A stretch of DNA of 64,000 nucleotides from Vicingaceae bacterium (GCA_018402765.1 JAGYIE010000002.1:1-64000), one strand, 5' to 3'. Counted from the first letter of the stretch, positions 9,594 to 20,188 are shown. A program made the numbers and translations. Notes: a model not told the origin generated them from the letters alone.

Positions 9594-10388
9594 TTATCGT
9601 TTTGTGCAGACCACTTGGCCTTCATATTTTAAATTAATGACGCTATACTCATTCCATCCAGTATTGCTTAATCCCTTATTGTAGAATACAATAAGCTTCT
9701 CAAACTTACTTTCAATTTGGTTCGCGTCCCCAAATACAATTCTATGATTTCCAACACGTGGAATCAACTCTATATCCATATCTTTATTAACATGTAACTG
9801 TTCAATCTGCGCTTTCCAAAATGGATCTTTAGAAATAAAATCAGCATATTTGAATAATTCGTCCAACTGAGTCCTTTTAGTAATCGAATCAGGTAACTCT
9901 GTAGCAAAACTATAGCCAACAAACTTATTATAGGGACTGTAAATAAAGCCATTTGCAACCATTACACGAGAGGTAAATTTGTTTGACAAAGGCATCAACT
10001 GACCCTCTTTATCCAGGTAATAGCTATCCCCATTACTAGAATAAACTCTCATAATCGGCTCTCTTTGCTGAATTTTCACACTCAACTTTCCATTAATAGT
10101 TTTATATACTTCAGCATTTTTTATTGATGGATGTCCATTTAGTTGGATTTCCATATCATGACTATTAAGCTCCGATAGTGGTCGGTTGACAACAGATGAA
10201 ATCTCATCATGAATCAAAGCGCTAATGTCTTCTTCATCAATAAAAAAGTTTTGTTCACTTCTATCAATCTCTATTGAAATTTCAGTGCACAACTGCTTCT
10301 TTCTTGAACTTTCTACAAAGCCCAACAGAACGGTTACTGCTGTTAACAACAAACTCCAGATTACTATTATTGCCGTTTTATTTCCCAC
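9594..10388 (-). CDS. ftsQ: Cell division protein FtsQ/DivIB
   Basis: A 264-residue bitopic membrane protein of the divisome. A short cytoplasmic start is followed by one membrane helix (about 5-24, AIIVIWSLLLTAVTVLLGF), then a POTRA-like domain (RSEQNFFIDEEDISALIH, NAEVYKTINGKLSVKIQQREP) and the FtsQ-type beta domain with YYLDKEGQLMPLS. The start overlaps the end of murC by 11 bases, which shows tight coupling. Sequence conservation in FtsQ is low; the assignment rests on topology, the QREP-type motif and the position between murC and ftsA. Confidence 0.93.
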   Translation of the reverse strand: MGNKTAIIVIWSLLLTAVTVLLGFVESSRKKQLCTEISIEIDRSEQNFFIDEEDISALIHDEISSVVNRPLSELNSHDMEIQLNGHPSIKNAEVYKTINGKLSVKIQQREPIMRVYSSNGDSYYLDKEGQLMPLSNKFTSRVMVANGFIYSPYNKFVGYSFATELPDSITKRTQLDELFKYADFISKDPFWKAQIEQLHVNKDMDIELIPRVGNHRIVFGDANQIESKFEKLIVFYNKGLSNTGWNEYSVINLKYEGQVVCTKR

Positions 10389-11748
10389 TTATCCAGTTTT
10401 TAATCGGTTCTACAAAGCGATCAATATCTCCTGCCCCGATGGTTAATAAAACCTCTATTTCTTTGCTTTTAAGTTCATCTAATAATTCTTGTTTGTTGAC
10501 TACTTGTTTATTTTCCAAGTTGATTAATTTAAGCAGTGTTGTAGCATCAACACCTTCAATAGGCTCTTCTCTAGCAGGATAAATTTCTAATAAAATCAAC
10601 TCATCTACTTTGGATAGGCTTTCAGCGAAATCATCCATAAAATCTCGTGTACGCGAAAACAAATGCGGTTGAAATACTGCTGTTAACTTTCTATTTGGAT
10701 ACAACTCTCTAACCGATGCTACACATGCGTTTATCTCACTTGGGTGATGGGCATAGTCATCTATATAGACAGTTGTTGAAGTAGAAAAGTGAACATCAAA
10801 TCGCCTTTGAACTCCTCTAAAAGAAGTCAACCCTTCTTTAATTTCACTTTCAGTTAAACCAAGTAAGTTAGCAATGGCTATAACCGAAATAGCATTATCA
10901 ACATTGTGTCTACCAGGCAAACCAAGCGATAAGTTTGCGTAGCTTCCTTCTGCTGCTAAAACATCAAATTGGTATTTCCCGTATGCTACTTTTACTTCTA
11001 TTGCTGTGTAGTCTTCATCGCCATCTATGCCATAAGTCAGCACTTGAACATCTTCTCTGATTGATAAAATGGGCACAAAAGCTACTTTAGTAATTAATGT
11101 ACCTCCCGGTTTGATTTTTCGCACAAAATCCTGATAGTTTTTCACCATCTCGTCAGGAGTTCCATAAATATCTAAATGATCAGCATCAAGCGAGGTAATT
11201 ATAGCTATATCTGGAGATAGTTGTAAAAAAGAACGGTCATATTCATCGGCCTCGGTAACAAAGTATGAAGCATTTTCATTAAGCACCAGATTACTATCAA
11301 AATCTCTAGAAATACCTCCTAAAAAAGCATTGATTTGAAGACTTGACTGATTTAGTACATGAGCCAACAAGCAAGATGTCGTTGTCTTTCCATGAGTACC
11401 AGCAACTGCTAATGTTTTATATTGACTGGAAATCAATCCTAGAACCTGAGAACGTTTTAACAAGTCAAATCCATTTGCTTTAAAATAGTCCAATTGTGCA
11501 TTTCCAACCTTTACAGCAGGCGTATACACGACTAATGTATCTAAAGGAGACAATAATTCAAGGCCTTTTAAGTCTGCATTAAATGAAATATTTACCCCTT
11601 CTGCTATCAACCGATCAGTAAGTGACGAAGGAGTTTTATCGTAACCCATTACTAATTTACCTTGCGACAAATAATATCGAGCAAGCGCACTCATTCCAAT
11701 GCCACCGACACCGATAAAATAAATGGTATGAACTTGATTGATTTCCAT
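10378..11748 (-). CDS. murC: UDP-N-acetylmuramate--L-alanine ligase MurC
   Basis: A cytoplasmic ATP-dependent ligase that adds L-Ala to UDP-MurNAc. The 456-residue protein has the N-terminal UDP-binding motif GVGGIGMSALA, the ATP loop AVAGTHGKTTTSCLL (about 115-130), DEYDRSFL and the C-terminal domain with DDYAHHPSEI and HLFSRTRDF. Length is normal for the family. Its start shares one base with the murG stop (TAATG), so translation is probably coupled. Confidence 0.98.
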   Translation of the reverse strand: MEINQVHTIYFIGVGGIGMSALARYYLSQGKLVMGYDKTPSSLTDRLIAEGVNISFNADLKGLELLSPLDTLVVYTPAVKVGNAQLDYFKANGFDLLKRSQVLGLISSQYKTLAVAGTHGKTTTSCLLAHVLNQSSLQINAFLGGISRDFDSNLVLNENASYFVTEADEYDRSFLQLSPDIAIITSLDADHLDIYGTPDEMVKNYQDFVRKIKPGGTLITKVAFVPILSIREDVQVLTYGIDGDEDYTAIEVKVAYGKYQFDVLAAEGSYANLSLGLPGRHNVDNAISVIAIANLLGLTESEIKEGLTSFRGVQRRFDVHFSTSTTVYIDDYAHHPSEINACVASVRELYPNRKLTAVFQPHLFSRTRDFMDDFAESLSKVDELILLEIYPAREEPIEGVDATTLLKLINLENKQVVNKQELLDELKSKEIEVLLTIGAGDIDRFVEPIKNWISGK

Positions 11749-12851
11749 TATCGCTTTACCAATTTTAAAACTTCATTGGCTATAATATCAGCAGAATCGT
11801 TCATTCCTAATACAGCAATATTAATACTAAGTTGATCTAACTTATCTGTATTTTTTATCAATTCAAAAACAGTTTTTTCTAATTGATCTTGAATCTCATC
11901 ATCTTTTACTAATACAGCAGCTTTATGGCTTACTAAAGACATTGCATTCATCGTTTGATGATCTTCAGCAGCTGATGGCAGCGGAACTAAAATGACAGGC
12001 TTCTTCACCAAACAAAGTTCAGAAACTGCAATCGCTCCGGCTCTAGAGATTACTAAATCAGCAGCAGCGTAACCCAAATCCATTTTAGTGATAAACCCCA
12101 TGGCTTTAATTCCTTTCTCCTCTTTTCCTTTTATAGCCTTTTCAGCCTGACTAGAAAATAGTTTACCTGTTTGCCAAATGAGCTGAACACCTTCTTGTTC
12201 AAACCGGTGAATTATTTTTTCTATTCCGTGATTAATACTTCTTGCACCTAAACTTCCTCCAACTACGAGAACTGTTTTCTTTTCAGGATCTAATCCAAAA
12301 AACTCCATAGCTCGTTGTCGTTTACCTTCTAACTTTACCACTTCTTGCCTTACAGGGTTTCCTGTTAGAATAATCTTCTCCTTCGGGAAGAAACGGTCCA
12401 TTTTATCATAAGCCACACAGATTGTGCTGGCACTTTTTCCTAATAATTTATTCGTCACACCTGCAAACGAATTTTGCTCTTGAATTAAACAGGGTACTTT
12501 TCTGTTTAATGCTGCTTTAAGAGTCGGACCACTCGCATAACCGCCAACGCCAACAGCAACATCGGGTTTGAAATTTTTAATAATCTTTCTTGCTTTTAGC
12601 ATACTTGCTACCAGCTTAAAAGGAAACTTCAAATTTTGAGCAGTCAGTCTTCTGTGCAGACCCATAATTGGCAAGCCAATAATATCAAAACCTGCTTGAG
12701 GCACTTTCTCCATTTCCATTTTACCTTCTGCCCCTACAAATAGGATTTCGGTATTTGGATTTATCTTTTTTAAAGCATTAGCGATTGCAATTGCAGGAAA
12801 TACATGACCACCCGTTCCACCTCCGCTGATTATAATTTTAGGACTATGCAT
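11748..12851 (-). CDS. murG: UDP-N-acetylglucosamine transferase MurG
   Basis: The family 28 glycosyltransferase that turns lipid I into lipid II at the inner face of the membrane. The 367-residue chain starts with the Gly-rich loop IISGGGTGGHVFPAIAIA, has the second Gly-rich region GVGGYASGP, and in the C-domain VVGGSLGARSIN and the nucleotide-sugar site ISRAGAIAVSEL followed by PLPSAAEDHQTMNA. It overlaps ftsW upstream by eight bases and murC downstream by one. Confidence 0.98.
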   Translation of the reverse strand: MHSPKIIISGGGTGGHVFPAIAIANALKKINPNTEILFVGAEGKMEMEKVPQAGFDIIGLPIMGLHRRLTAQNLKFPFKLVASMLKARKIIKNFKPDVAVGVGGYASGPTLKAALNRKVPCLIQEQNSFAGVTNKLLGKSASTICVAYDKMDRFFPKEKIILTGNPVRQEVVKLEGKRQRAMEFFGLDPEKKTVLVVGGSLGARSINHGIEKIIHRFEQEGVQLIWQTGKLFSSQAEKAIKGKEEKGIKAMGFITKMDLGYAAADLVISRAGAIAVSELCLVKKPVILVPLPSAAEDHQTMNAMSLVSHKAAVLVKDDEIQDQLEKTVFELIKNTDKLDQLSINIAVLGMNDSADIIANEVLKLVKR

Positions 12852-13992
12852 TTGCTACCTCCTCTTTATCTTCTTCGTAGACACTGCGGCTTACACTAAG
12901 AATAATACCAACAGCTAAGCAAGTAAACCAAATTGAAGTTCCTCCCATACTTACCATTGGGAGCGGCTGACCTGTAACAGGAAATAAATTTACTGCTACA
13001 GCCATATTGATCATGGCCTGAAAAACGAGACTAAAACTCAACCCAACTGCTAATAAAGCACCAAATGTTCGAGGAGCTTTTAAGGAAATCATTATACCTC
13101 TATAGAGTAAAATTAAATACAATAAGAGAAGCACAAATCCTCCAACAATTCCATACTCTTCAATTACAATAGCATAAATAAAATCTGAATATGGATGAGG
13201 CAAAAAGTTACGCTGCGTACTTCCTCCAGGACCTTTACCTAGCGGACCGCCCGTAGCAATTGCTATTTTCGATTGCTCCGCTTGATAGTTATTCTGAGAA
13301 TCACCATTGGTAAAATTTTCAATTCGATTTTTCCATGTTTCTACCCGACCAGTGTAATTCGTATTAATAACAATGGCAACAAAAAGAGACACAAAAACAA
13401 TCCCTACTGCTGCCATGGAAATGATGTACTTCAAATTAATCCGACCGATGAACATAATAACAATCGAAGTAGTAAACAGCATTGCAGCTGTAGAGAAGTT
13501 TGCAGGCAAAATAAGTCCGCATATAATTAAGATAGGAAACATTATTGGTAAAAATGCAGACCCAAAATCCTTTATTACATCTTGTTTTTTAGATAAAATC
13601 CGTGCTAAAAACATGATTAAAGCAAGCTTAGCTAAATCGGAAGTTTGAAATGTCTGGTTGATTACAGGAATAACCAACCAACGGCTAGCGTCATTGATAC
13701 TAGCCCCAGTAAGTAATGTGAACAGCAGCAAGGGGGCTGCTATAAAGATTGCTATCTGAGATATTCGAGAATAGTATTTGTAGTTTAATTTATGAGCAGC
13801 ATACATCAATCCGAAACCCACAATCAGAATAAAGCCATGCTTAAATAAGAAATACTCCGTATTTCCGTCCTGATACTTATAGGCCAGAGAAACGATAGAG
13901 CTGTAAACAGCCAAAATTGACAGTATGCCTAAAAACAGCACAACCGCCCATATAACTTTATCGCCTTTCAGATTTTTGAATAATGCTTGCAT
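12844..13992 (-). CDS. ftsW: SEDS glycosyltransferase FtsW
   Basis: A polytopic membrane protein of the SEDS family that polymerises septal glycan with its partner FtsI. The 382-residue chain shows about ten hydrophobic helices; the conserved region before the last helices includes GPGGSTQRNFLPHPYSDFIYAIVIEEYG and near the C-terminus LPVTGQPLPMVSMGGTS-type sequence (FPVTGQPLPMVSMGGT). Its position between murD and murG supports FtsW rather than RodA. Confidence 0.95.
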   Translation of the reverse strand: MQALFKNLKGDKVIWAVVLFLGILSILAVYSSIVSLAYKYQDGNTEYFLFKHGFILIVGFGLMYAAHKLNYKYYSRISQIAIFIAAPLLLFTLLTGASINDASRWLVIPVINQTFQTSDLAKLALIMFLARILSKKQDVIKDFGSAFLPIMFPILIICGLILPANFSTAAMLFTTSIVIMFIGRINLKYIISMAAVGIVFVSLFVAIVINTNYTGRVETWKNRIENFTNGDSQNNYQAEQSKIAIATGGPLGKGPGGSTQRNFLPHPYSDFIYAIVIEEYGIVGGFVLLLLYLILLYRGIMISLKAPRTFGALLAVGLSFSLVFQAMINMAVAVNLFPVTGQPLPMVSMGGTSIWFTCLAVGIILSVSRSVYEEDKEEVANA

Positions 13993-13996
13993 CGTA

Positions 13997-15340
13997 TTAT
14001 AAACTTCTTACTGCAGATTTATATTGATGACCTCTATCTTCATAATTGTCAAACAAATCGAAACTAGCACATGCAGGCGATAATAAAACAACATCACCTT
14101 TGGTACCGAATTCATACGCTTTTCTCACTGCATCTCTAGCATTACCTGCCTCCGCAATATGATCTACTTTATCAGCAAATGCATCAATTATTTTTTGATT
14201 TTCAGACCCTAAACAGATAATGGCTTTTACCTTATCTTTAACCAAATCAAAAAGCATTGAGTAATCATTTCCTTTATCGACACCACCAACGATCCACACG
14301 GTTGGCTTATTCATACTTTCTAACGCATACCATGTTGAGTTTACATTAGTGGCTTTTGAGTCGTTCACAAATTCAATTCCATGCACATTTGTAACATGCT
14401 CTAAGCGATGCTCAATGTTTTGAAAATCGGATAATGATTCGCGTATCAATTCTTTTCTTAGGTCAAGGATTCTTCCTGAAATCCCTGAAGCCATTGAATT
14501 GTACAAATTGTGTCTCCCTTGTAGTGCTAAATCGTGTATTGACATCTCGAATAATTGATTATTTATAGTTATTAATAGTTGGTTATTGTTTTTATCGACG
14601 CAAGCGCCTTCTTGTATTGTATCTATATCACTAAATGGATAGCATTTAGCCTTTATTTTATATTCTCTCATTACTGATGGCACAAACGCATCGTTTGACC
14701 AGTAAATAAATGCTCCATTTTTATTCATATTTTGCAGTATGCGCATTTTGGAGGCCACATAGTTTTCCATTTTGTATTCGTAGCGATCCAAATGGTCAGG
14801 CGTTATATTTAGTAAAATGGCGATATCTGCTTTAAAGGCATACATTCCATCTAACTGAAAACTACTGAGCTCAAGCACATAATAATCATGATCCCCTTCT
14901 GCAACTTGTTTTGCAAAACTTTGACCCACATTCCCTGCCAGACCGACATCTAGTCCTGCTTTTTTATACAAATGATGAATGAGTAAAGTGGTGGTAGTTT
15001 TACCATTACTTCCGGTTATACACGTAAAGTGAGCTCTCGAATATCTGCCTGCAAACTCAATTTCTGAAATCACAGGAATGCCCTTTTCATGTGCCTTTTT
15101 AATTAAGGGTACTTTGTCAGGAATCCCAGGACTTTTGATAATTTCATCTGCTGATAAAATTCTATCCTCTGAATGGTTTTCCTCTTCCCATTCTATTTTC
15201 AACTCATTAAGAACGCGCTTATACTTTTCTTTTATCTTTCCTTTGTCAGAAATGAATACTTCATACCCTTCCTTGAGTGCAAGCTGCGCTGCACCTACTC
15301 CGCTTTCACCGGCTCCTAATATGGCTAATCGCTTTTTCAT
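13997..15340 (-). CDS. murD: UDP-N-acetylmuramoylalanine--D-glutamate ligase MurD
   Basis: The cytoplasmic ligase that adds D-Glu to UDP-MurNAc-L-Ala. The 447-residue protein has the N-terminal motif LGAGESGVGAAQLA, the segment KSPGIPD, the ATP loop CITGSNGKTTTTLL (about 107-120), the Mg/substrate region NITPDHLDRY and the C-domain with NDSKATNVNST and LLSPACASFD. It starts one base after the mraY stop and ends four bases before ftsW. Confidence 0.97.
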   Translation of the reverse strand: MKKRLAILGAGESGVGAAQLALKEGYEVFISDKGKIKEKYKRVLNELKIEWEEENHSEDRILSADEIIKSPGIPDKVPLIKKAHEKGIPVISEIEFAGRYSRAHFTCITGSNGKTTTTLLIHHLYKKAGLDVGLAGNVGQSFAKQVAEGDHDYYVLELSSFQLDGMYAFKADIAILLNITPDHLDRYEYKMENYVASKMRILQNMNKNGAFIYWSNDAFVPSVMREYKIKAKCYPFSDIDTIQEGACVDKNNNQLLITINNQLFEMSIHDLALQGRHNLYNSMASGISGRILDLRKELIRESLSDFQNIEHRLEHVTNVHGIEFVNDSKATNVNSTWYALESMNKPTVWIVGGVDKGNDYSMLFDLVKDKVKAIICLGSENQKIIDAFADKVDHIAEAGNARDAVRKAYEFGTKGDVVLLSPACASFDLFDNYEDRGHQYKSAVRSL

Positions 15341-15341
15341 T

Positions 15342-16595
15342 TTACCTTAACTTCAGTGTAACGATTGATAAAATGGCTAGCATAATCCCAACAATCCAAA
15401 AGCGTGATACAATCTTTGCTTCATGGTAACCTTTTTTCTGATAGTGGTGATGTAATGGAGCCATCAAAAACACTCGCTTACCTTCACCAAATTTCTTTTT
15501 GGTGTATTTAAAATAGGCCACCTGAATCATTACCGATAAGTTCTCCACTAAGAAAATTCCACAGAAAACAGGAATCAATAACTCTTTGCGGATAGCCAGA
15601 GCAAATACAGCGATAATTCCGCCCAATGCAAGACTCCCTGTATCTCCCATAAAAACCTGAGCAGGATAAGAGTTATACCATAAAAATCCGATACATGCCC
15701 CTACAAATGCACCAATAAATATTACGAGTTCCCCAGAATCTGGGATATACATAATATTCAGATAATCAGCAAAGATGGTATTACCTGAAACGTAAGCGAA
15801 AATCGCAAGCACCACACCAATAATAGCCGAAGTACCTGTAGCTAGACCGTCCAATCCGTCGGTCATATTAGCTCCATTAGAAACTGCAGTAACGATGACA
15901 ATTACAATGGGAATAAAAACCAACCAGGCATAATCCAATGCGTTATCTCCCATCCAATCTACCAACCAGGCATAATCGAATTCATTATCTTTCACGAATG
16001 GTATGGTGGTTACAAATGATTTATTCTCTTGCCAATAATAATTTTCAGTAGTTGTTTTATTAACATCATTATGAATTAGCTCTTGAACATGCGCAGGAGC
16101 ATTATCATCAAACACTTTCTCTTTAACAACGACATCGTTATGGAAGTATAAAATACAACCTACAATTAGACCAACGAAAACCTGACCTACAATTTTAAAC
16201 TTACCCGCCAGACCTTGCTTGTTCTTTTTGAATACTTTAATATAATCGTCTGCGAATCCAATTGCTCCTAACAAAACAGTGGAAACAAGCATCAAAATCA
16301 CATAAATATTGTGCAGCTTAGCGAATAATAAAGTTGGAACTAAAATAGAAGCTAAAATTATAAGACCACCCATCGTTGGTGTTCCCGCTTTCTGATTTTG
16401 ACCCTCCAATCCTAAATCTCTTATCGTTTCCCCTACTTGCTTGCGCTTAATGTAGTCGATAATTCGCTTACCAAAAACCATTGAAATAAGCAATGAAACG
16501 ATAACCGAAGCCGCTGCTCTGAATGTAATGTATTGGAAAACCCCTGCACCAGGCACATCTAATTCATTTAAATATTGGAATAAATAGTACAACAT
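15342..16595 (-). CDS. mraY: Phospho-N-acetylmuramoyl-pentapeptide transferase MraY
   Basis: A polytopic enzyme that transfers phospho-MurNAc-pentapeptide to undecaprenyl phosphate, forming lipid I. Family motifs are GTPTMGGL, the catalytic-site residues in [35 protein letters not shown] and [12 protein letters not shown]. At 417 residues it is longer than the roughly 360-residue proteobacterial enzyme, because a segment of about 65 residues (near residues 155-220) sits before the TDGLDGLA motif; such insertions are usual in Bacteroidota. Within it the DNA contains a tandem 42-bp duplication listed separately. It lies between murE and murD. Confidence 0.97.
   Translation of the reverse strand: MLYYLFQYLNELDVPGAGVFQYITFRAAASVIVSLLISMVFGKRIIDYIKRKQVGETIRDLGLEGQNQKAGTPTMGGLIILASILVPTLLFAKLHNIYVILMLVSTVLLGAIGFADDYIKVFKKNKQGLAGKFKIVGQVFVGLIVGCILYFHNDVVVKEKVFDDNAPAHVQELIHNDVNKTTTENYYWQENKSFVTTIPFVKDNEFDYAWLVDWMGDNALDYAWLVFIPIVIVIVTAVSNGANMTDGLDGLATGTSAIIGVVLAIFAYVSGNTIFADYLNIMYIPDSGELVIFIGAFVGACIGFLWYNSYPAQVFMGDTGSLALGGIIAVFALAIRKELLIPVFCGIFLVENLSVMIQVAYFKYTKKKFGEGKRVFLMAPLHHHYQKKGYHEAKIVSRFWIVGIMLAILSIVTLKLR
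15919..15977 (-). repeat. Tandem 42-bp duplication inside mraY
   Basis: The 17-base string ACCAACCAGGCATAATC occurs at 15919-15935 and again at 15961-15977, an offset of exactly 42 bp (14 codons). The flanks also match partly. In the protein it gives [10 protein letters not shown], four residues, then [10 protein letters not shown]. Confidence 0.85.
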
Positions 16596-16598
16596 ATT

Positions 16599-18059
16599 TT
16601 AAGCGTTTAATTCGTTTAGCGTCTCCTGTAAAATCTCCATATCATCGAAATGATTTCTCACCCCATTGATTTCCTGATAACTCTCATGCCCTTTCCCTGC
16701 AACCAAAACAATATCTCTTGCATTCGCCATTGCACACGCCATTCTAATTGCTTCTCTTCTATCAGTAATTGCATTCACTTTTCTTTTAAAGGTAGGGTCA
16801 ACTCCTGCCTTCATTTCTTCAATAATTGTATTGGGGTCTTCTGTTCGAGGGTTGTCAGATGTAAGAATTACTCGATCGGAGTACTTAGCTGCAATACTTG
16901 CCATTAGAGGACGCTTCGTTTTATCTCTGTCTCCACCGCATCCCACAACTGTAATTACCTGCTCATTTCCTGTCCGGATTTCTTTGATTGTTTTCAATAC
17001 ATTCTCTAATGCGTCAGGTGTATGCGCATAATCTACAATTCCTGAAATTTCGTTAACTAATGTGTATTCAAAACGCCCCTCAACAGGCTTTAAACTGCTT
17101 AATGCTGTCAAAACCTCTAACTTTTCTTGTCCTAAAAGGATAGCAGCAGCATAAACAGCTGTCAAGTTATATGCGTTAAACCTGCCTAAAATTGGGCACC
17201 ACACTTCTTGATCGTCTATTTTTAAAAGCAAACCCGTAAAGTTGCTTTCCATGATTCTGCATTTAAAATCTGCAGAAGCCTTTACTGCATAGTAATACTT
17301 TTTGGCTCGTGATTCTTGTAACATTATTTCTGCGCGCTGATCATCCTTGTTTGAAATAGCAAAAGATTCTTTACTCAATTTGGTAAAAAACCCTCTTTTG
17401 GCGGCTATATATTCATCAAACGTTTTGTGGTAATCTAAATGATCATGACTAATATTGGTAAATACACCTCCTGCAAAATCTAACCCCGTTACACGGTGCT
17501 GAACAACTGCATGCGAGCTTACTTCCATAAAGCAATATTCACAACCTGCCCCTAACATATCTCTTAGCAGGCTATTTGTGCTTAATGCATCAGGCGTAGT
17601 GTGGGTTGCTTTTACCTCAACTTCATCAATTAAATTAACAACTGTAGAAATTAAGCCCACTTTATATCCTAACTTTTTGAATAGGTGATACAATAAAGTA
17701 ACAGTAGTCGTTTTTCCATTTGTTCCGGTTACCCCAACTAACTTTAGCTGTTTTGATGGGTTATCATAAAAGTTAGCGGCTAAAAATCCCAACGCCTCAT
17801 GGGTATCTTTCACCTTTACAAAGGTTATATTCTCAGGCATGTCAGAAGGTAAATCTTCACAAACGACAACTGACGCCCCGTTCTCAATAGCTGAATTAAT
17901 GTAGGAATGGCCGTCTGCCAGAACCCCTCTCAAAGCAACGTAAACAAAACTTGCATCAACTTTTCTAGAGTCGAAAGTAATGTTCTCCACCTCTAGATCA
18001 TTGATACCATGAATCTCAACAATGGCAACCTTATATAATATGTCTTTTAGTAATTTCAT
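16599..18059 (-). CDS. murE: UDP-MurNAc-tripeptide ligase MurE, predicted meso-DAP specific
   Basis: The ligase that adds the third stem-peptide residue. The 486-residue chain has SRKV in the UDP-sugar site, the ATP loop GVTGTNGKTTTV (109-120), SSHAV, HDHLDYHKT and the C-domain motif SDNPRTEDP (about 400). The DNPR motif is the known mark of meso-diaminopimelate specificity, so the wall is predicted to be of the A1-gamma type. The start overlaps the ftsI stop by one base (TAATG). The usual next gene murF is absent here; mraY follows directly. Confidence 0.97.
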   Translation of the reverse strand: MKLLKDILYKVAIVEIHGINDLEVENITFDSRKVDASFVYVALRGVLADGHSYINSAIENGASVVVCEDLPSDMPENITFVKVKDTHEALGFLAANFYDNPSKQLKLVGVTGTNGKTTTVTLLYHLFKKLGYKVGLISTVVNLIDEVEVKATHTTPDALSTNSLLRDMLGAGCEYCFMEVSSHAVVQHRVTGLDFAGGVFTNISHDHLDYHKTFDEYIAAKRGFFTKLSKESFAISNKDDQRAEIMLQESRAKKYYYAVKASADFKCRIMESNFTGLLLKIDDQEVWCPILGRFNAYNLTAVYAAAILLGQEKLEVLTALSSLKPVEGRFEYTLVNEISGIVDYAHTPDALENVLKTIKEIRTGNEQVITVVGCGGDRDKTKRPLMASIAAKYSDRVILTSDNPRTEDPNTIIEEMKAGVDPTFKRKVNAITDRREAIRMACAMANARDIVLVAGKGHESYQEINGVRNHFDDMEILQETLNELNA

Positions 18060-20188
18060 TACGTTAATTCTAAAACGATTTCACTTCCTTTATATACTCT
18101 TGACCCTGCTCTAATTGACTGATTTTTAACAGAACCTCTTCCAACGAACCTTACTTTTAGTCCTGCATTCTCTAATAAATAAACCGCATCCATCACACCC
18201 ATACCCTTTACATTAGGCACCAAGTTTTCAATAAGTTTTCGATTAGTTAACTCCACTGCATCTTCTTGTGTAGCAGTAGAAATCCATTCATCCATTTCTT
18301 TTTTGGATTTCACTTCCACACCTATACTTTCAAACACCCTCTTTACGTCTTCGTGATATCCACTTTTTGAATAGGGTATTCTTGAACTTGCATAAAATTT
18401 CTGAGGAGAAAGCGGCTTGTGAATTTCTAGACTATTCGCATACACTTTATCAGCAACCTCTTTAAATATTGGTCCTGCTACCAAGTTTCCATAATAGACA
18501 TTTCTCGAAGGTGCATTTACAACTACAATACAGCTGTATTTAGGATCCTCAGCAGGAAAATAACCAACAAAAGAAGCCTGGTGACTCACTTTTGAATCAT
18601 ACTTATACCCATAAGATTCATTCGCGATTTGCGCTGTACCGGTTTTCCCTGCGATTTTAAAGTTAGAATTTTTTAGATTTGTTGCTGTGCCATTTTCTAT
18701 AACCCCTTCTAATGCAAGCTTCACCTTATCAATAGTTTTTCTTGAACAAATAGCAGGGTTAATTACCTGAGTCTTTATTTCTTCTACTACAGATCTACCT
18801 TTTGTAATCTTATCTACAAACTTTGGACGCACCATTTTCCCATTGTTTGCAATTGCATTATAATAAGTTAGAATCTGAAGGGGGGTTTGTAGAACCTCAT
18901 AGCCATGCGCCATCCACTCAAGGGTAATTCCTGACCAAGAATTATTATCCGTATTTTTAATAGCAGGCTTGCCTTCTCCCGCTATTGAAATTCCTAATGG
19001 CTCGGATAGGCTCATTGCCTTAAGATGATCAATAAATTTTTGTGGATTCTTAGCATAAGCTCCACGAATAATTTTAGCCATACCAATGTTAGATGAAACC
19101 TCAAAAACTCGCTTAACGGAAATTTTTCCCCAACCCCCGTCATCAAAATTGGAATCATACATTGTGCGGTCATAGAGGTTTAACTTACCATTTCCACAAT
19201 CAACAATATCCTCTAAATCAATATATCCATCTTCAATAGCTGCTACTAAAGCCGGCAACTTAAATGTAGAACCTGGCTCAGTACTTTCTCCAATTGCGTA
19301 ATTATATCCTTCGTAATAGTTTCCATTTGCGTTACGCTTTAGATTAGCAATGGCTTTTACATTTCCGGTAGAAACCTCCATTAAAACAACACATCCATGG
19401 TCTGCCTGTTGACGCTCTAATTGTTTAAGCAAAGCATTCTCTGCAACATCTTGAATATTAATATCTATAGTTGAATAAACATCATAACCATCTTGTGGCT
19501 CCACTTCATTTTCGTCACCTACTGGCATCCAAACCCCACCAGCAATTTTCTGCATAAGTCGTTGTCCATTCACGCCTGATAGCTGCTTTGAATAGGCTCC
19601 TTCAAGACCTACAGGACTAACATCTTCTCTCTCGTAACCAATTGTTCTTGCTGCTAACACTTGAAATGGCATTTCGCGCTTATTTTTTTGAATAAACAAA
19701 AAACCACCTTTATACCGACCTCTGCGCATTATTGCAAATTGCTTCATCTGCTTCAACTCGGTATAACGAACATTCCTTTTGATCAAATGATAACGAGCAC
19801 CCTTAGCTCTTGCTCTTACTAACTCTTGCTTCCACGATGCAGGACTCTTATCTTTAAAAAGACTACTCAACTGATAAGCCAAAGAATCAATACCAGCAGT
19901 GAAGATTTCATTCGTTAATGCGTCTGTATTCAAATCCATTCGCACTTCATAAATTGGAATTGAGGTTGCTAATAAACTACCATCTTCAGAATAAATATTC
20001 CCTCTAACAGCCTCAATACTCTTATCGACAAGCGTTAAACTTTCTACCTTTCTTTTTAATTCAGCTCCTTCAACTATCTGAATAGTAAGCGCCTTACCAA
20101 TAATAACTACGCCAAATAAGCACACAGCTATGTAGACAAGGTATACTCGCCATTTCATTTCTTTTTGTATGTCTTGTTCCTTAGTCAA
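18059..20188 (-). CDS. ftsI: Penicillin-binding protein, FtsI/PBP3 type, with PASTA domain
   Basis: The septal transpeptidase that cross-links glycan made by FtsW. Residues about 14-37 form the membrane anchor; the dimerisation domain is about 60-240; the transpeptidase domain has the acyl-serine motif STFK (Ser307, Lys310), SSN (365-367) and KTGT (515-518). A C-terminal PASTA domain (about 643-709, starting NLVPNVKGMGVMDAV) is present; E. coli FtsI lacks one but Bacteroidota and Firmicutes enzymes often carry it. The start overlaps ftsL by eight bases. Confidence 0.96.
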   Translation of the reverse strand: MTKEQDIQKEMKWRVYLVYIAVCLFGVVIIGKALTIQIVEGAELKRKVESLTLVDKSIEAVRGNIYSEDGSLLATSIPIYEVRMDLNTDALTNEIFTAGIDSLAYQLSSLFKDKSPASWKQELVRARAKGARYHLIKRNVRYTELKQMKQFAIMRRGRYKGGFLFIQKNKREMPFQVLAARTIGYEREDVSPVGLEGAYSKQLSGVNGQRLMQKIAGGVWMPVGDENEVEPQDGYDVYSTIDINIQDVAENALLKQLERQQADHGCVVLMEVSTGNVKAIANLKRNANGNYYEGYNYAIGESTEPGSTFKLPALVAAIEDGYIDLEDIVDCGNGKLNLYDRTMYDSNFDDGGWGKISVKRVFEVSSNIGMAKIIRGAYAKNPQKFIDHLKAMSLSEPLGISIAGEGKPAIKNTDNNSWSGITLEWMAHGYEVLQTPLQILTYYNAIANNGKMVRPKFVDKITKGRSVVEEIKTQVINPAICSRKTIDKVKLALEGVIENGTATNLKNSNFKIAGKTGTAQIANESYGYKYDSKVSHQASFVGYFPAEDPKYSCIVVVNAPSRNVYYGNLVAGPIFKEVADKVYANSLEIHKPLSPQKFYASSRIPYSKSGYHEDVKRVFESIGVEVKSKKEMDEWISTATQEDAVELTNRKLIENLVPNVKGMGVMDAVYLLENAGLKVRFVGRGSVKNQSIRAGSRVYKGSEIVLELT

